A stretch of 64,000 nt of DNA from Chlorogloea purpurea SAG 13.99 (GCA_016903695.1 JADQBB010000024.1:1-64000), one strand, 5' to 3'; counted from the first letter of the stretch, positions 12,483-22,558 are shown. Numbers and translations: made by a program. Notes: generated by a model from the letters alone, not told the origin.

Positions 12483-13397
12483 TTAAATCGATCTTCCCAG
12501 TCTCTCTGTCAGTTCACCGGCGGCCGCGGATAACTGTTCTGGCGTTCTTCCAGTAGTTTCTATGGCAACCGCCATTTTTTTATCTTTTTCAACTAGGCGC
12601 ACCCACAAGATACGCCGTCCATCTTCTGTTTTTTGAGGTGAACCTTTTACGCCATTTTCAGGTGCGGAGTATGCTCTTTCGTCATAATAAACTCTATCTA
12701 TCCAAGGAATATCGATTAATTCCTCTTTAACTTTTTTCCAGAAACGGGGGCGATTAGGTTCTTGGTTATCGCTCCGAAACTGTAATATTTTATCTCTAGG
12801 AACTCCAGACACGGGTAAATTAGCCCTACGGATACGGTTTTCAGGTTGCCCTGATGAAGATAGGTAGGGGATGAAAACTAAACCTTTAAACTCTTCGTGA
12901 ATGTAACAGACAGGTACTGCCGAACTATTACCCACTAATGCCATGATCATTGTCTGTGCTTTGAACCCTCCGGTAGCAGCTAAGGTTACTTCCCCCGTGG
13001 CATTGTTAATCAGCCCTGTTAACTGTTTCGCCATTATAGCCAATGCAGGCTCAGAAGAATTCACATCGTAGTTAATTCCGGGGAGAGAATACATTTTTAC
13101 GCTTTTCTGTCCTAATTCTTTTTCAAAAAATAGTTTTAATACTCCGGCGCATTCTAACCCGGAAGCAGTTTCCGAATGTAACAGTATTATTTCGTCATTC
13201 GTACTGGGGTCGAGTCTGTATAAAGTATTCGTTTCGGCGCTGATAAGTTCGATGGGAGTTCGAGCCATCCAACTTACTGCATTACTATAATCACCGATCG
13301 TTTTTTGCTCTACCCAAGGCCTTTTTTCCGTCACCCTTAAATCTTTATCGGGGTTAGTAAGTAAAGAAGTGCCAACGGTCATAATTATCGTTTTCAT
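12483..13397 (-). CDS. APE2256-like CARF protein, possible ring nuclease or sensor
   Basis: 304 residues. Residues 1-12 (MKTIIMTVGTSL) form the first beta strand and binding loop, and A141-T-G-G-F-K-A-Q148 is the signature of APE2256-type (TIGR02619) CARF domains, shared by Crn1-like ring nucleases and Csm6 sensors. No HEPN R-x4-6-H motif is visible. The last 110 residues (about 195-304) are a separate, basic-acidic domain with KKVKEELIDIPWIDRV and a terminal helix that I do not recognise. It could degrade cOA to end the response, or carry an unknown effector domain. First gene of the minus-strand unit with the Csx1-like gene; 110 bases separate it from dusA upstream. Confidence 0.75.
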   Translation of the reverse strand: MKTIIMTVGTSLLTNPDKDLRVTEKRPWVEQKTIGDYSNAVSWMARTPIELISAETNTLYRLDPSTNDEIILLHSETASGLECAGVLKLFFEKELGQKSVKMYSLPGINYDVNSSEPALAIMAKQLTGLINNATGEVTLAATGGFKAQTMIMALVGNSSAVPVCYIHEEFKGLVFIPYLSSSGQPENRIRRANLPVSGVPRDKILQFRSDNQEPNRPRFWKKVKEELIDIPWIDRVYYDERAYSAPENGVKGSPQKTEDGRRILWVRLVEKDKKMAVAIETTGRTPEQLSAAAGELTERLGRSI

Positions 13398-13507
13398 CGA
13401 AAATTCCTATAGTTATATCAGTCAGTTATGCTCGTCCCGGTTTCCTCGCAACTCAATTTTTATATTAAAGATATATTTTATTTTCGTCTACAGTATTAAT
13501 GCGAATA

Positions 13508-14548
13508 TCAAATAATATTATTAACCATCCCGACACTAGTATCGTGATCATCATTAAAACTATTCCCACGATCAAAAAACTCCCGCCGCATCCTCAAAGC
13601 TTCCTTAATAACTTCAACTCCGGCCCCGGCAGGATGAACATTCTCACTTAAATAACGCTTCCACGCTTTCGCCCCAGGTTGCCCCGAAAATAATTGCAAC
13701 AGATGACGACTGATACTGTGTAAACGATAACCTTTACCCAGCCAACTCTCGATATAGGGTAACATCTTCTCTACCACTTCCTCACGACTTAATGGTATAG
13801 AAGTATCGGCATAAAAAATATTATCGGCAGAAGCGAATAAATAGGGATTATCGTAAGCTGCCCGCCCTATCATCACTCCATCTACAAAAGTTAAGTGCTT
13901 ATCCGCCGCCTCTAAAGTTAATATACCCCCGTTAATCTCTATCTCTAAATGGGGTAACTCCCTTTTGAGACGATAAACATCCTCGTAACGTAGAGGGGGG
14001 ATAGTACGATTCTCTTTCGGATTCAATCCCTGTAACCAAGCTTTACGGGCGTGGACGATAAAACGCCTACAGCCGGATTGAGATACTGTAGTGACAAAAT
14101 CTAACATATCCTCATAACTGTCCCGGTCATCGATACCGATGCGGTGTTTCACGGTAACGGGAATACTCACACTTTCTCTCATGAGCGCGATAGCTTCCGC
14201 TACTCTTTCTGGTTTTGCCATGAGACAAGCGCCGAAATTACCGTCTTTAACTCTCGAACTGGGGCAACCCACGTTCAAGTTAACTTCATCGTAGCCCATA
14301 TCTTGAGCTATCTTGGCACACAGGGCCAGATGTTGCGGGTTATCCCCACCTAATTGTAAGGATAGGGGTTTTTCCTCGATCGAGAACCCCAGTAATTTAT
14401 CCCTATCTCCGTGTAAGATGGCAAGGGCGGTGATCATCTCCGTGTACAGTAGAGTGTGCTTAGTGATGAGGCGCAGGAAATACCGGAAATGACGATCGGT
14501 ATAATCCATCATCGGCGCTACACTCAACACATAAGCGGGGATTGTCAT
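13508..14548 (-). CDS. dusA: tRNA-dihydrouridine synthase A
   Basis: FMN enzyme that reduces uridine 20 in the tRNA D-loop using NADPH. 346 residues from the ATG at 14548: APMMDYTDRHFR at 11-22 (FMN site), NLNVGCPSSRV at 90-100, catalytic C108 in FGACLM, then VKHRIG, INGGI and GRAAYDNP further on, all DusA hallmarks. I chose this start because it overlaps the GH57 stop as ATGA and lines up with the family; an upstream extension of 14 residues is unlikely. Translation is probably coupled to the GH57 gene. Confident. Confidence 0.93.
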   Translation of the reverse strand: MTIPAYVLSVAPMMDYTDRHFRYFLRLITKHTLLYTEMITALAILHGDRDKLLGFSIEEKPLSLQLGGDNPQHLALCAKIAQDMGYDEVNLNVGCPSSRVKDGNFGACLMAKPERVAEAIALMRESVSIPVTVKHRIGIDDRDSYEDMLDFVTTVSQSGCRRFIVHARKAWLQGLNPKENRTIPPLRYEDVYRLKRELPHLEIEINGGILTLEAADKHLTFVDGVMIGRAAYDNPYLFASADNIFYADTSIPLSREEVVEKMLPYIESWLGKGYRLHSISRHLLQLFSGQPGAKAWKRYLSENVHPAGAGVEVIKEALRMRREFFDRGNSFNDDHDTSVGMVNNII

Positions 14549-17025
14549 GTTACTTGTACTTTCAGTATTTCTCCTAAGCGTAACACCCATCTGGCCTGTG
14601 ATTTCTTCGCCCCCTGTAAGTAATTGTAGTAAAGTTCCTGAACTCGATCGAGCGCCAATCCCAACCCCAATTCTTCCCCCACTCTCAACAACTCTATTAG
14701 TATTTCCGCTTGGGTTTCATTGGCTGCGGGTAATAATTGCCAGAGTCGATTCAGTATCAATCTTTCTAAAATTTTCTTGCCCTCCGGTATATTCAAACGA
14801 CAACGCAGGTGACTGGCCTCACTAGCTATCGCTGCTAATTCGGCTAAATAATTCAGGGTTTCCTGTTGATCGTCCCCGCACTGCTCTAACTTGATAATAG
14901 CCTGTAGACAACGATGGGAGATAGCAATTTCTGCTGCTACTTGTAACTCTTGGGGTACGGGTATTTCATCCATCTGAAAGGCTACGAGAATCCCGTAGTT
15001 ATCGCGATACACTTGGGTGTAAAGTTGATCCAGGCGCTTTTTCGTTTCCTCTGTCACCTGTTGCATGATGCGGTGTCTCTCTTCAGCGAATAAGTGTTTC
15101 AAGGCGAAGAAACGATCGTTAAACCACCGACTCATCTCCACTATCATACTCGCAGCACTAGCTTCTCTAAGAGTATTAAACAGCGCTTCTTTTAATCTAG
15201 CGTAGTTTAATCTCCCGCTGAAAGATTGAATGCAACAATGAAAATCCCTGCCACTTAAATGTAAGACGGCGAATACTAATTGTTTACTCTCTCTGGTAAT
15301 ATCCGAAACTAAATTGATATGCCCGACACCTAAAGTTAAAGAGCCGATTTTCTGTTTTTGATAATCCAGTTGACGGGTGGAGTAACAATAAACCCGATCG
15401 CCGGGTAGATAATTAGTAAATAGAGAACTTATGGCATAATGGGCGGCCACCTGTTCAAAATTAACTTTAGCCGGAGTTACTAACTGCCGGTATATAGCAC
15501 CACCGTCTTTAAATAGGTCTACATTACTGGGGGCGAAACTCAAGTGTTGGACGAACTGATTTTCTAGATTAACACCGGCCACCTCTCCCGCCAACTCTAA
15601 AGCCCTCGCCGCGTAACGTAAGATCTGCGTACCTTCCGGGCGGGAAATCTCTTCAAAAAACCACCCGCAACTCGTGAACATCAACAGAGAATGTCTTTGC
15701 ATTTCCAATAATCGTAGGGCATCGATAATTTCTGTTTCCCTCAGGGGGTGATTCTGATGACGACTCAAAAAACTATCTACTTTCTCGTTACCACGATCGA
15801 GGATAATTTCTATATATTGGTCTCTAGCGTACCAAGGATCGAGGAAATATTTAGCGCCTTCTTTCTCGTAGATTGCCGCTAATTCGTCCCGCAACCAATT
15901 TAAAGCGGCGCGTAGGGGTTTGCGCCACAGTTGATGCCAATCGCCGCCGCCGCCGCAACCACAGTTATCCTGCCATCTATCCACACCGTGAAAGCAACTC
16001 CACGCGGTGACGGGTTTTAATTCCACTTCCCAGGTGGGGGGACAAATACTGAGATAATGGGCGTAGTTGGTCACGTTCCAATCTCGCTTGGGAAACTCTT
16101 CCGTGAAGGCGTAAGCCAAACATTTCTCAGTGCCGCCTTTATGGTGTCCGAAGGTTTCTCCATCGGTGGCCACGTTGATCAATTGGGATGGTCGATGGTC
16201 TCCCTTCACCGCTTGACCCAATCTTTTTACTAACATGGCGGTGCTGTTGAGAACCTCGTTAAATCCCATATCCCTTGAAATGGGCCCATCGTAGAAAAAT
16301 ATATCGATGTATCTCCCATCTTCGATAAAACATCTATAGGGCCGCGTCGGGTCTATCTGCCCCCCTCCCGTCTCCTGCCATTGGGGCTCCGGGTTATCTT
16401 CACCCTCTAGTAATCTACAACGAAGGGCTTGGGAGGGGGCGAGGACGATAAATTTGATTTCTTCGTCGATTAAAGCCCTTAATGTGCCCCTATCCACCGC
16501 CGTTTCCGCCAACCACATTCCCTCTGGTCGCCTACCGAAACGGTTTTGGAAATCGGCTTTCCCCCAACGGATTTGGGTGTATTTATCTTTCTCGTTCGCC
16601 AGTGGTAGGATGATATGATTGTACACTTGAGCGATCGCATTCCCGTGACCATCCAAGCGATCGCTACTTTTACGATCGGCCTCGATAATTCTCTGATAAA
16701 CTTCCACATCATAGGTTTGTAACCATGACATGAGAGTGGGGCCGATATTAAAACTGAGGTATTCGTAGTTATTGACGATTCTCAAAACTTCCCCCTTATC
16801 GTTGAGGATGCGCGCGAAAGCGTTAGGACGATAACACTCGTGATGTATCCGCTCGTTCCAATTATGATAGGGGTAGGCACTGGGCTGGCGTTCGATCGTA
16901 TTCAGATAGGGATTTTCCCGCGGCGGCTGGTAGAAGTGCCCGTGCATGGTGATATAAATTCCCGTCGCCGTTTTTAAGGCGGTGTCCGATAATACTTCGT
17001 TAACGCTATGGGCTATGTATGTCAT
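14545..17025 (-). CDS. Glycoside hydrolase family 57 protein with DUF3536 C-terminus
   Basis: 826 residues. HGHFYQPPRENPY (28-40) is the GH57 opening, E174 in GMWLAETAVD is the expected nucleophile and D288 in NVATDGETFGHH the expected acid. The C-terminal half (about 350-820) is the helical DUF3536 domain found fused to these GH57 domains in cyanobacteria and other bacteria. The substrate is unknown; GH57 members act on alpha-glucans or galactosides, so a glycogen-linked role is possible. It overlaps dusA by four bases. The 235 bases upstream are divergent from the DUF4145 gene and must hold both promoters. Domain call firm, function open. Confidence 0.88.
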   Translation of the reverse strand: MTYIAHSVNEVLSDTALKTATGIYITMHGHFYQPPRENPYLNTIERQPSAYPYHNWNERIHHECYRPNAFARILNDKGEVLRIVNNYEYLSFNIGPTLMSWLQTYDVEVYQRIIEADRKSSDRLDGHGNAIAQVYNHIILPLANEKDKYTQIRWGKADFQNRFGRRPEGMWLAETAVDRGTLRALIDEEIKFIVLAPSQALRCRLLEGEDNPEPQWQETGGGQIDPTRPYRCFIEDGRYIDIFFYDGPISRDMGFNEVLNSTAMLVKRLGQAVKGDHRPSQLINVATDGETFGHHKGGTEKCLAYAFTEEFPKRDWNVTNYAHYLSICPPTWEVELKPVTAWSCFHGVDRWQDNCGCGGGGDWHQLWRKPLRAALNWLRDELAAIYEKEGAKYFLDPWYARDQYIEIILDRGNEKVDSFLSRHQNHPLRETEIIDALRLLEMQRHSLLMFTSCGWFFEEISRPEGTQILRYAARALELAGEVAGVNLENQFVQHLSFAPSNVDLFKDGGAIYRQLVTPAKVNFEQVAAHYAISSLFTNYLPGDRVYCYSTRQLDYQKQKIGSLTLGVGHINLVSDITRESKQLVFAVLHLSGRDFHCCIQSFSGRLNYARLKEALFNTLREASAASMIVEMSRWFNDRFFALKHLFAEERHRIMQQVTEETKKRLDQLYTQVYRDNYGILVAFQMDEIPVPQELQVAAEIAISHRCLQAIIKLEQCGDDQQETLNYLAELAAIASEASHLRCRLNIPEGKKILERLILNRLWQLLPAANETQAEILIELLRVGEELGLGLALDRVQELYYNYLQGAKKSQARWVLRLGEILKVQVT

Positions 17026-17260
17026 AGAATCGTCAATGGGAAATGGGTTTTCTGGTCGCTATTTTTGATTAAAGCGATTTTTTTTACTGAGTTATCCCAG
17101 TTAACCTCACCCTAAACGTTTTCCTTGGTTTTTTGAAGATTTTTTAATTTTCTCTTTATAAGTTTTTCCCCGGTTCGACGTTCGCTCGTGATTTATTTTT
17201 GAGTTCGCCCGATTTTGTTAACATCATTGATAATAAACCACGAAGGCGAAAAGGTTAAAG

Positions 17261-18358
17261 ATGAGTTTCGTTTCTAATTTTGCTTTTTTAAAAGCCGTTA
17301 ATGAAAGGTTGGCTGATCTCGGTGTCGAGGCGGAATCGTACTTGCACTCGGCCCCGAAGATAACTTTAATAGTTCTCGGTCAATTCGCTCAAAGCTTATC
17401 CGTTATTATAGGCAGGGAAGCGGGTATCACGGTTGACGCTTGCGAAAAGCAATCTTTATTAATCGATCGTTTGAAACATCGAGGTTTGATCACTCCCAGG
17501 ATAACTTTATTACTGCACAATATCCGTAAAGAACGCAATAAAGCTTATTACCGTTACTGTGACGACTATCAAATCGCCTTGGGTCAATTACAATCTGCTT
17601 ACGAGCTGGGAATCTGGTACTGTCAAGCCTTCACCTCTATAGATTGTGGCGATTTAAATTCCTTTATCATTCCGCCGTCAGGTTATCGGACTATTTCTTT
17701 AGAGTTGCAGGTTGCTGATGTTATGGAAGCGGTGCCAAAGAAATTAGCTCAATTACCCTTTTTAGAAGAAAAAATAGCAAGCGTCAAACAAAATTTGCTC
17801 GCACTGAATCAGTCCCATCTCGCACGGGTTCAAAAACTAGAAAAATATCTAGAAGATAATTATGAAAACCATAAAGCCGAACATGATCGGGAAAAAATTA
17901 ATTTAGTAGCCAAGAAAAATTCTCTAGAACTGGCTGTTATCAGACTGGAGTTAGAGATAGATAAACTGACTCCTTTCAGGATCAATAACTTTATTCTTGC
18001 TGAAATTATTCAACTTCAAGAGCGACAGAAACAAATCGAGAAAGAAATAGCTAGTATCGGTGTGAACCTTGAAATTTCAAAGGAACTATATGGGAATTAT
18101 GCTCGTGAACGAGAAAATAGAATGAAAAAGTTACTAGCGGCTCATGAAAAGAGTAAACGAGAGCTGAGCGACGAACTCAAAAGGCACTTTTTACAATTGA
18201 ACTCACAAAAGCAGGAAATAGAATCGCTTTTAAAAAAATATATATTTCTATCGAAGACAGCCGAAACCTATAATATTTATATACAATCACTCTCTTATGA
18301 AATATTGAGAGCTATCGAATTCCACAATATCCCTTTCCAAGTGAAAAGTCAAAGATAA
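17261..18358 (+). CDS. DUF4145-like N-terminus fused to a long coiled coil
   Basis: 365 residues. Residues 1-130, with NFAFLKAVNERLADLGVEAE and RHGLITPRI/LLHNIRKERNKAYY, resemble the DUF4145 helical unit usually found at the N-terminus of type I restriction HsdR subunits and helicases. From about 160 to 345 the chain is heptad-like, charged and rich in Glu, Lys and Leu, a clear coiled coil. There is no helicase or nuclease domain. It stands alone, with AAGG upstream of the ATG and no operon partner. It could be a free-standing relic or a structural protein; I would not assign a defence function. The DUF4145 match is by recollection of the motif. Confidence 0.6.
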   Translation: MSFVSNFAFLKAVNERLADLGVEAESYLHSAPKITLIVLGQFAQSLSVIIGREAGITVDACEKQSLLIDRLKHRGLITPRITLLLHNIRKERNKAYYRYCDDYQIALGQLQSAYELGIWYCQAFTSIDCGDLNSFIIPPSGYRTISLELQVADVMEAVPKKLAQLPFLEEKIASVKQNLLALNQSHLARVQKLEKYLEDNYENHKAEHDREKINLVAKKNSLELAVIRLELEIDKLTPFRINNFILAEIIQLQERQKQIEKEIASIGVNLEISKELYGNYARERENRMKKLLAAHEKSKRELSDELKRHFLQLNSQKQEIESLLKKYIFLSKTAETYNIYIQSLSYEILRAIEFHNIPFQVKSQR

Positions 18359-18505
18359 AGTACGCCGCACTTTACCTTAACATGGAAATATGTAGTTGAT
18401 AAATTGCATTTAAAAAGGATAACTAGCACGAATTAAAAAAATCTAAATATTGGCCACGTTTAACAAAATTTCTGTTATAAAATTTTATTAGATGGAGGTT
18501 GCCCC

Positions 18506-21500
18506 GTGAAAATAATGTATCTACCCCGGAAAATTTCTGGACTTCTCGATCGAAAAAAATTTTTAAGTTGGTTGGTGTTTATTTTCATCGTCTTGGTTAT
18601 AATATCGGGCTTCCAGGCGGGACAATGGCGCATAGGTAACGCGGACGGGCGCATCCGTCAACAACTGCTCTTGCAAACAACGGTGATCGCGGAGAGCATC
18701 TCCCCGGAACAGGTGAAAAGCCTATCCTTTACCTTGGTCGATCGAGAAAACCCTCTTTTTCAAAGATTCCATCGACAAATGAAAGCCTACGCGAGACAAC
18801 AGGGCTATCGTAGCATTTACACGATGACCGAGCGTAATGGGAAACTTATTTTCGGCCCGGAAAATCTTGAGCCGGAAGATATTTTAGCTTCGCCCCCCGG
18901 AACAATTTACGAAAAACCCCCACCGGAGTTTTACCGTGTTTTTAAAACCGGGAAAAGAGGAACGGTGGGCCCCTACAAAGACGAATACGGTAGCTTTATC
19001 AGCGCCTACGCCCCGGTTATCCTGCCTCGCACTGGCGAAGTATTGATGGTAGTGGCCATGGATATGGAGATCGATCGATGGCAACAAAAAATTAACCGCT
19101 TGAAGCTATTACCTGCGTTTTTCACCTTACTGCTGATAGCGATCCTCCTACTCAGTAGAGAGATTCTCAGCAAAAAAAGGAAACCAGGGCACGAGGAGCG
19201 ATCGTCGGGGGCGGCAATCTACATAACAACGATTTTCGGCTTCATATTCACCCTCGCCATAGCTGGATTGTTATCTGAAAACGAACATTTAGACCAACAG
19301 AAAACTTTTGATCGAATAGCGGAGACCAAAGCCACCAATGTAGTCCGGGAATTATTATTCTTGGAAAATGACGGCTTATTAACTCTGGCTCGTTTTTTCC
19401 AAGTAGATGAAGAAGTAACCCGGGAAGAATTTTATAGATACAGCAGTTCTATGGTGAGGGCGAAGAAAGTTCAAGCCTGGGAATGGGTCGAAAGAGTTCC
19501 TGCATTCCAAAAACAGCAGTTCGAGACATGGGTGCGTGAGCAAGGTATCAAAGACTTTTTCATCTTCGAGAAGGATATGGCCGACCGTAACATTCCCGCA
19601 GCCGGTCGAGAATTTTATTATCCGGTGTTTTACGTGGAACCCCTGGAAGAGAATCGAAAAGCTCTCGGTTACGATACCGGTTCGGAGAAAAGGCGGCGAG
19701 ATGCACTATTAGAGGCAGAAACAACTAAACTGTCCACCGCTACCGACCCTTTGAAATTGATCCAAGAGAAAGGGAACCATGAAGCGATTTTAGTTTATCA
19801 TCCGGTTTTCAAGGGAGAACAACAGTCCAAGGCATCAGGATTCGTGGTTTTAGCTCTACGCCTACAGTCCATGCTCTCGGAAACCGTCGCCCGATCAGGT
19901 TATGGAGATATTTCCGCCTGCGTGGACTGGTTACAGATCGGCGTGAATAAACCGCCCGCTCGAATCGCCGAGTACTGTCCCGCCCCCTCCTCCCAGGGAC
20001 GGTCACAGGAAACCCCCGATAAAACTAACTTTTTTTCGAGCGTTTATCCAGTATTCATCTTCGGTAAAGCCTACGCCCTGGTACTTTACCCCGGCCCTAC
20101 TTTCTGGGCAGAGAACGCTCTCTGGAAAGGAAAAGCGACCGCCTTAACAGGATTACTGTTGACGGGAGTTGTGACGATGCTCGTGGGTATGGTCAATAAT
20201 CGTCGCTTGGTTCTAGAGCGGAGAGTGCAAGAGCGCACGGCACAATTAGCGGAGAATGAAGAAAGATTGCGCCTCGCTCTAGAGGCATCCAATCAAGGTT
20301 TATACGATGTGGATCTGGCGACGGGTGAAGTTTTCGTCTCTCCCCAGTACGCGCTGATGTTAGGTTACGATCCTTCCCAATTCCGGGAGACCGTCAATAG
20401 TTGGCGAGAGCGACTTCATCCCGATGAAAAAGAGGGGGTTATTAACACCTTCGAGTCTTATAGTAAGGGCGAGCGACCCTTATATCAGGTGGAATTCCGT
20501 CAAAGGACGGCATCTGGGCAATGGAAGTGGATTCTTTCCCTCGGTAAAATCATCGAGTGGGATGGGACGGGACAGCCTTCGAGAATGTTGGGGACTCATA
20601 CGGATATTACCGAGAGGAAACTGGCAGAAGCTAAAATCAAGCAACTCGCCTATTACGATCCTCTAACCGGGCTGCCCAATCGTCTCCTACTGTTCGATAC
20701 TATCGATAAAGCTCTGGCCGAAGCTAAGGGAGATGGTCACTATGGAGCGGTTCTATTTATCGATTTAGACCGCTTTAAAACGCTCAACGATGCTCGCGGC
20801 CATGAAGCGGGCGATCGCCTGCTCCGTGAGGTGGCAGTACGATTAAAAGAAGCTCTCAGTACAACCGATATGGTCGGTCGCTTCGGTGGTGATGAGTTTG
20901 TAGTTCTATTGCCAAAATTATCAACAGGGCAAGATATTGCGAACCGTCTCAGCGTGCTGAAGGGCGAAAAAATTCTCACCTATTTTTCCACCCCGTTTAT
21001 TTTCCAAGGAGAAGAGATCATTATCGGGGCCAGTATAGGCGTTAGCGTTTTTCCCAAACAAAAAGAAACCGTCAATGACCTTCTCAAAGAAGCGGACACT
21101 GCCATGTATCAAGCCAAGGGAGAGGGGCGCAATCGAGTCAGGGTATTTGAAGCCATGATGCAAATCGAAGCTGAATCTCGCTTCACTTTAGAAGGGGAAG
21201 TGCGCCGCGCCATCGAGCAAAAGCAATTCCTTCTTTACCTGCAACCCCAAGTGGATATGAAAGGCGATTTGGTCGGCTCAGAGATTCTGGTACGCTGGCA
21301 ACATCCAGTACGCGGTTTAGTCTCGCCCTCCGCTTTTATCGCGATGGCGGAAGAAACTGGTTTGATCGATCCTATTGGCGAATGGATTCTCTGGCAAACC
21401 TGTAAATATCTCGCCAAGATTCGCTCTGCCGGTTCCCTTTTACACGTATCCGTCAATGTTAGTCCCTATCAGTTCTGTCAGCCCAATTTCGTCAAAACAA

Positions 21501-21958
21501 TTAAATATATTCTCGCCTCTACCGGTGCGGAACCTACTCATCTGACTTTAGAGGTGACGGAATCTTTGATCATGGAGAATATTCACCAGACCGTGGCCAC
21601 GATGTTAGAGTTGAGAACTCTGGGCATTAATTTCTCGATCGATGATTTCGGCACTGGCTATTCATCCCTGGCATATCTGAAGCGTTTACCCGTCAATGAA
21701 CTGAAGATCGATCGCAGTTTTGTTCAAGATGCCCCCAGAGACCCTAACGACGCGGCCTTGGTGGAAGCGATCATCTCGATCGCCCGTCACTTTCAATTAG
21801 AAATCGTCGCCGAGGGAGTAGAAACTGTCGAACAGGCGGAGTTTCTCAAACTAAGAGGTTGCAATTTCTATCAGGGTTATTTGTATGGCAAGCCCGTCCC
21901 GATCGAAGAGTTCGACTGTTTCGGTAAAACCGGACAAAATTCAAATAGAGAAATTTAG
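18506..21958 (+). CDS. CHASE-PAS-GGDEF-EAL membrane sensor for cyclic di-GMP
   Basis: 1150 residues. Transmembrane segments near 20-38, 203-222, 237-258 and 545-566 enclose two periplasmic sensor regions; the second (about 290-530) is CHASE-like. A PAS/PAC domain covers about 585-700. The GGDEF cyclase has its motif intact at 794-798, but the inhibitory RxxD is STTD, so product inhibition is probably lost. The EAL domain (about 885-1140) reads EIL in place of EAL but keeps the catalytic Glu, DDFGTGYSS and AEGVET, so it may be active too. The GTG start is supported by GGAGG seven bases before it. Signal unknown. Confidence 0.9.
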   Translation: MKIMYLPRKISGLLDRKKFLSWLVFIFIVLVIISGFQAGQWRIGNADGRIRQQLLLQTTVIAESISPEQVKSLSFTLVDRENPLFQRFHRQMKAYARQQGYRSIYTMTERNGKLIFGPENLEPEDILASPPGTIYEKPPPEFYRVFKTGKRGTVGPYKDEYGSFISAYAPVILPRTGEVLMVVAMDMEIDRWQQKINRLKLLPAFFTLLLIAILLLSREILSKKRKPGHEERSSGAAIYITTIFGFIFTLAIAGLLSENEHLDQQKTFDRIAETKATNVVRELLFLENDGLLTLARFFQVDEEVTREEFYRYSSSMVRAKKVQAWEWVERVPAFQKQQFETWVREQGIKDFFIFEKDMADRNIPAAGREFYYPVFYVEPLEENRKALGYDTGSEKRRRDALLEAETTKLSTATDPLKLIQEKGNHEAILVYHPVFKGEQQSKASGFVVLALRLQSMLSETVARSGYGDISACVDWLQIGVNKPPARIAEYCPAPSSQGRSQETPDKTNFFSSVYPVFIFGKAYALVLYPGPTFWAENALWKGKATALTGLLLTGVVTMLVGMVNNRRLVLERRVQERTAQLAENEERLRLALEASNQGLYDVDLATGEVFVSPQYALMLGYDPSQFRETVNSWRERLHPDEKEGVINTFESYSKGERPLYQVEFRQRTASGQWKWILSLGKIIEWDGTGQPSRMLGTHTDITERKLAEAKIKQLAYYDPLTGLPNRLLLFDTIDKALAEAKGDGHYGAVLFIDLDRFKTLNDARGHEAGDRLLREVAVRLKEALSTTDMVGRFGGDEFVVLLPKLSTGQDIANRLSVLKGEKILTYFSTPFIFQGEEIIIGASIGVSVFPKQKETVNDLLKEADTAMYQAKGEGRNRVRVFEAMMQIEAESRFTLEGEVRRAIEQKQFLLYLQPQVDMKGDLVGSEILVRWQHPVRGLVSPSAFIAMAEETGLIDPIGEWILWQTCKYLAKIRSAGSLLHVSVNVSPYQFCQPNFVKTIKYILASTGAEPTHLTLEVTESLIMENIHQTVATMLELRTLGINFSIDDFGTGYSSLAYLKRLPVNELKIDRSFVQDAPRDPNDAALVEAIISIARHFQLEIVAEGVETVEQAEFLKLRGCNFYQGYLYGKPVPIEEFDCFGKTGQNSNREI

Positions 21959-21972
21959 CGGGTTGAGATCGA

Positions 21973-22515
21973 TTAACGTCCCCATGAATAAAAAGAAAAA
22001 CTACCCACGCCTAAATCTAAACCGATGGGATTGGCACCGGCGGGATATATTTGCACTCTAAAAATATAAGTGCCCGCAAATTGGGGATTACTGTAAGGCC
22101 TCATGGACACCGTGAAGGTAGTATTAGGAGGGACGGGTTGGGCAAATGATACGGTTATAACTTTAGTAGTCGGATCTTGAGTCGTAGATTTTATAGAGAT
22201 AGGAGTGCCTTGCTTCTGTCGCGTTCCTTGAAAAGCGGTAGTCTTACTAAAATCGAAAACGATCGGATCACCATTTTCCTGGGGTGCGATACTAACAGAA
22301 CCTACAGATTCCGGCGATTTTACAGGTACGTTGAAAGAGAAATAGTAAGAAGGATAGGGATAACCAACGCTCGTTTCTAGAGTGTCAGCGCTGAGAAGAG
22401 ACGGGGGCTGTCCGGTAAAAAAAGTTGCATTAGCCGGGTAAGGAAGATTTTGAGCGAGAAGACTCACATTACCGGCCAGGGTAAAACAAAGGGTAAGGGT
22501 AGAAATTAAGCGCAT
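21973..22515 (-). CDS. Secreted DUF2808-family protein
   Basis: 180 residues with a cleavable signal peptide (residues 1-21, ending LLAQN). The mature part has YPSYYFSFNVP, SVSIAPQE and PPNTTFTVSMRPYSNP, then TYIFRVQIYPAG, as in the cyanobacterial DUF2808 family, which is predicted to be beta-rich and extracytoplasmic. Function unknown. It converges on the c-di-GMP gene (14 bases between stops) and is followed upstream by another minus-strand secreted protein; a 43-base gap makes a small operon possible. Confidence 0.75.
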   Translation of the reverse strand: MRLISTLTLCFTLAGNVSLLAQNLPYPANATFFTGQPPSLLSADTLETSVGYPYPSYYFSFNVPVKSPESVGSVSIAPQENGDPIVFDFSKTTAFQGTRQKQGTPISIKSTTQDPTTKVITVSFAQPVPPNTTFTVSMRPYSNPQFAGTYIFRVQIYPAGANPIGLDLGVGSFSFYSWGR

Positions 22516-22558
22516 AAATTTAGAAAACTTTTGTTGATGTGTGAGGGTGAGATAAAAT

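Noticed and set aside
18350-18374. TAAAGT/ACTTTA hairpin after the DUF4145 gene
   Set aside because: Short stem, no T-run; too weak to call a terminator.
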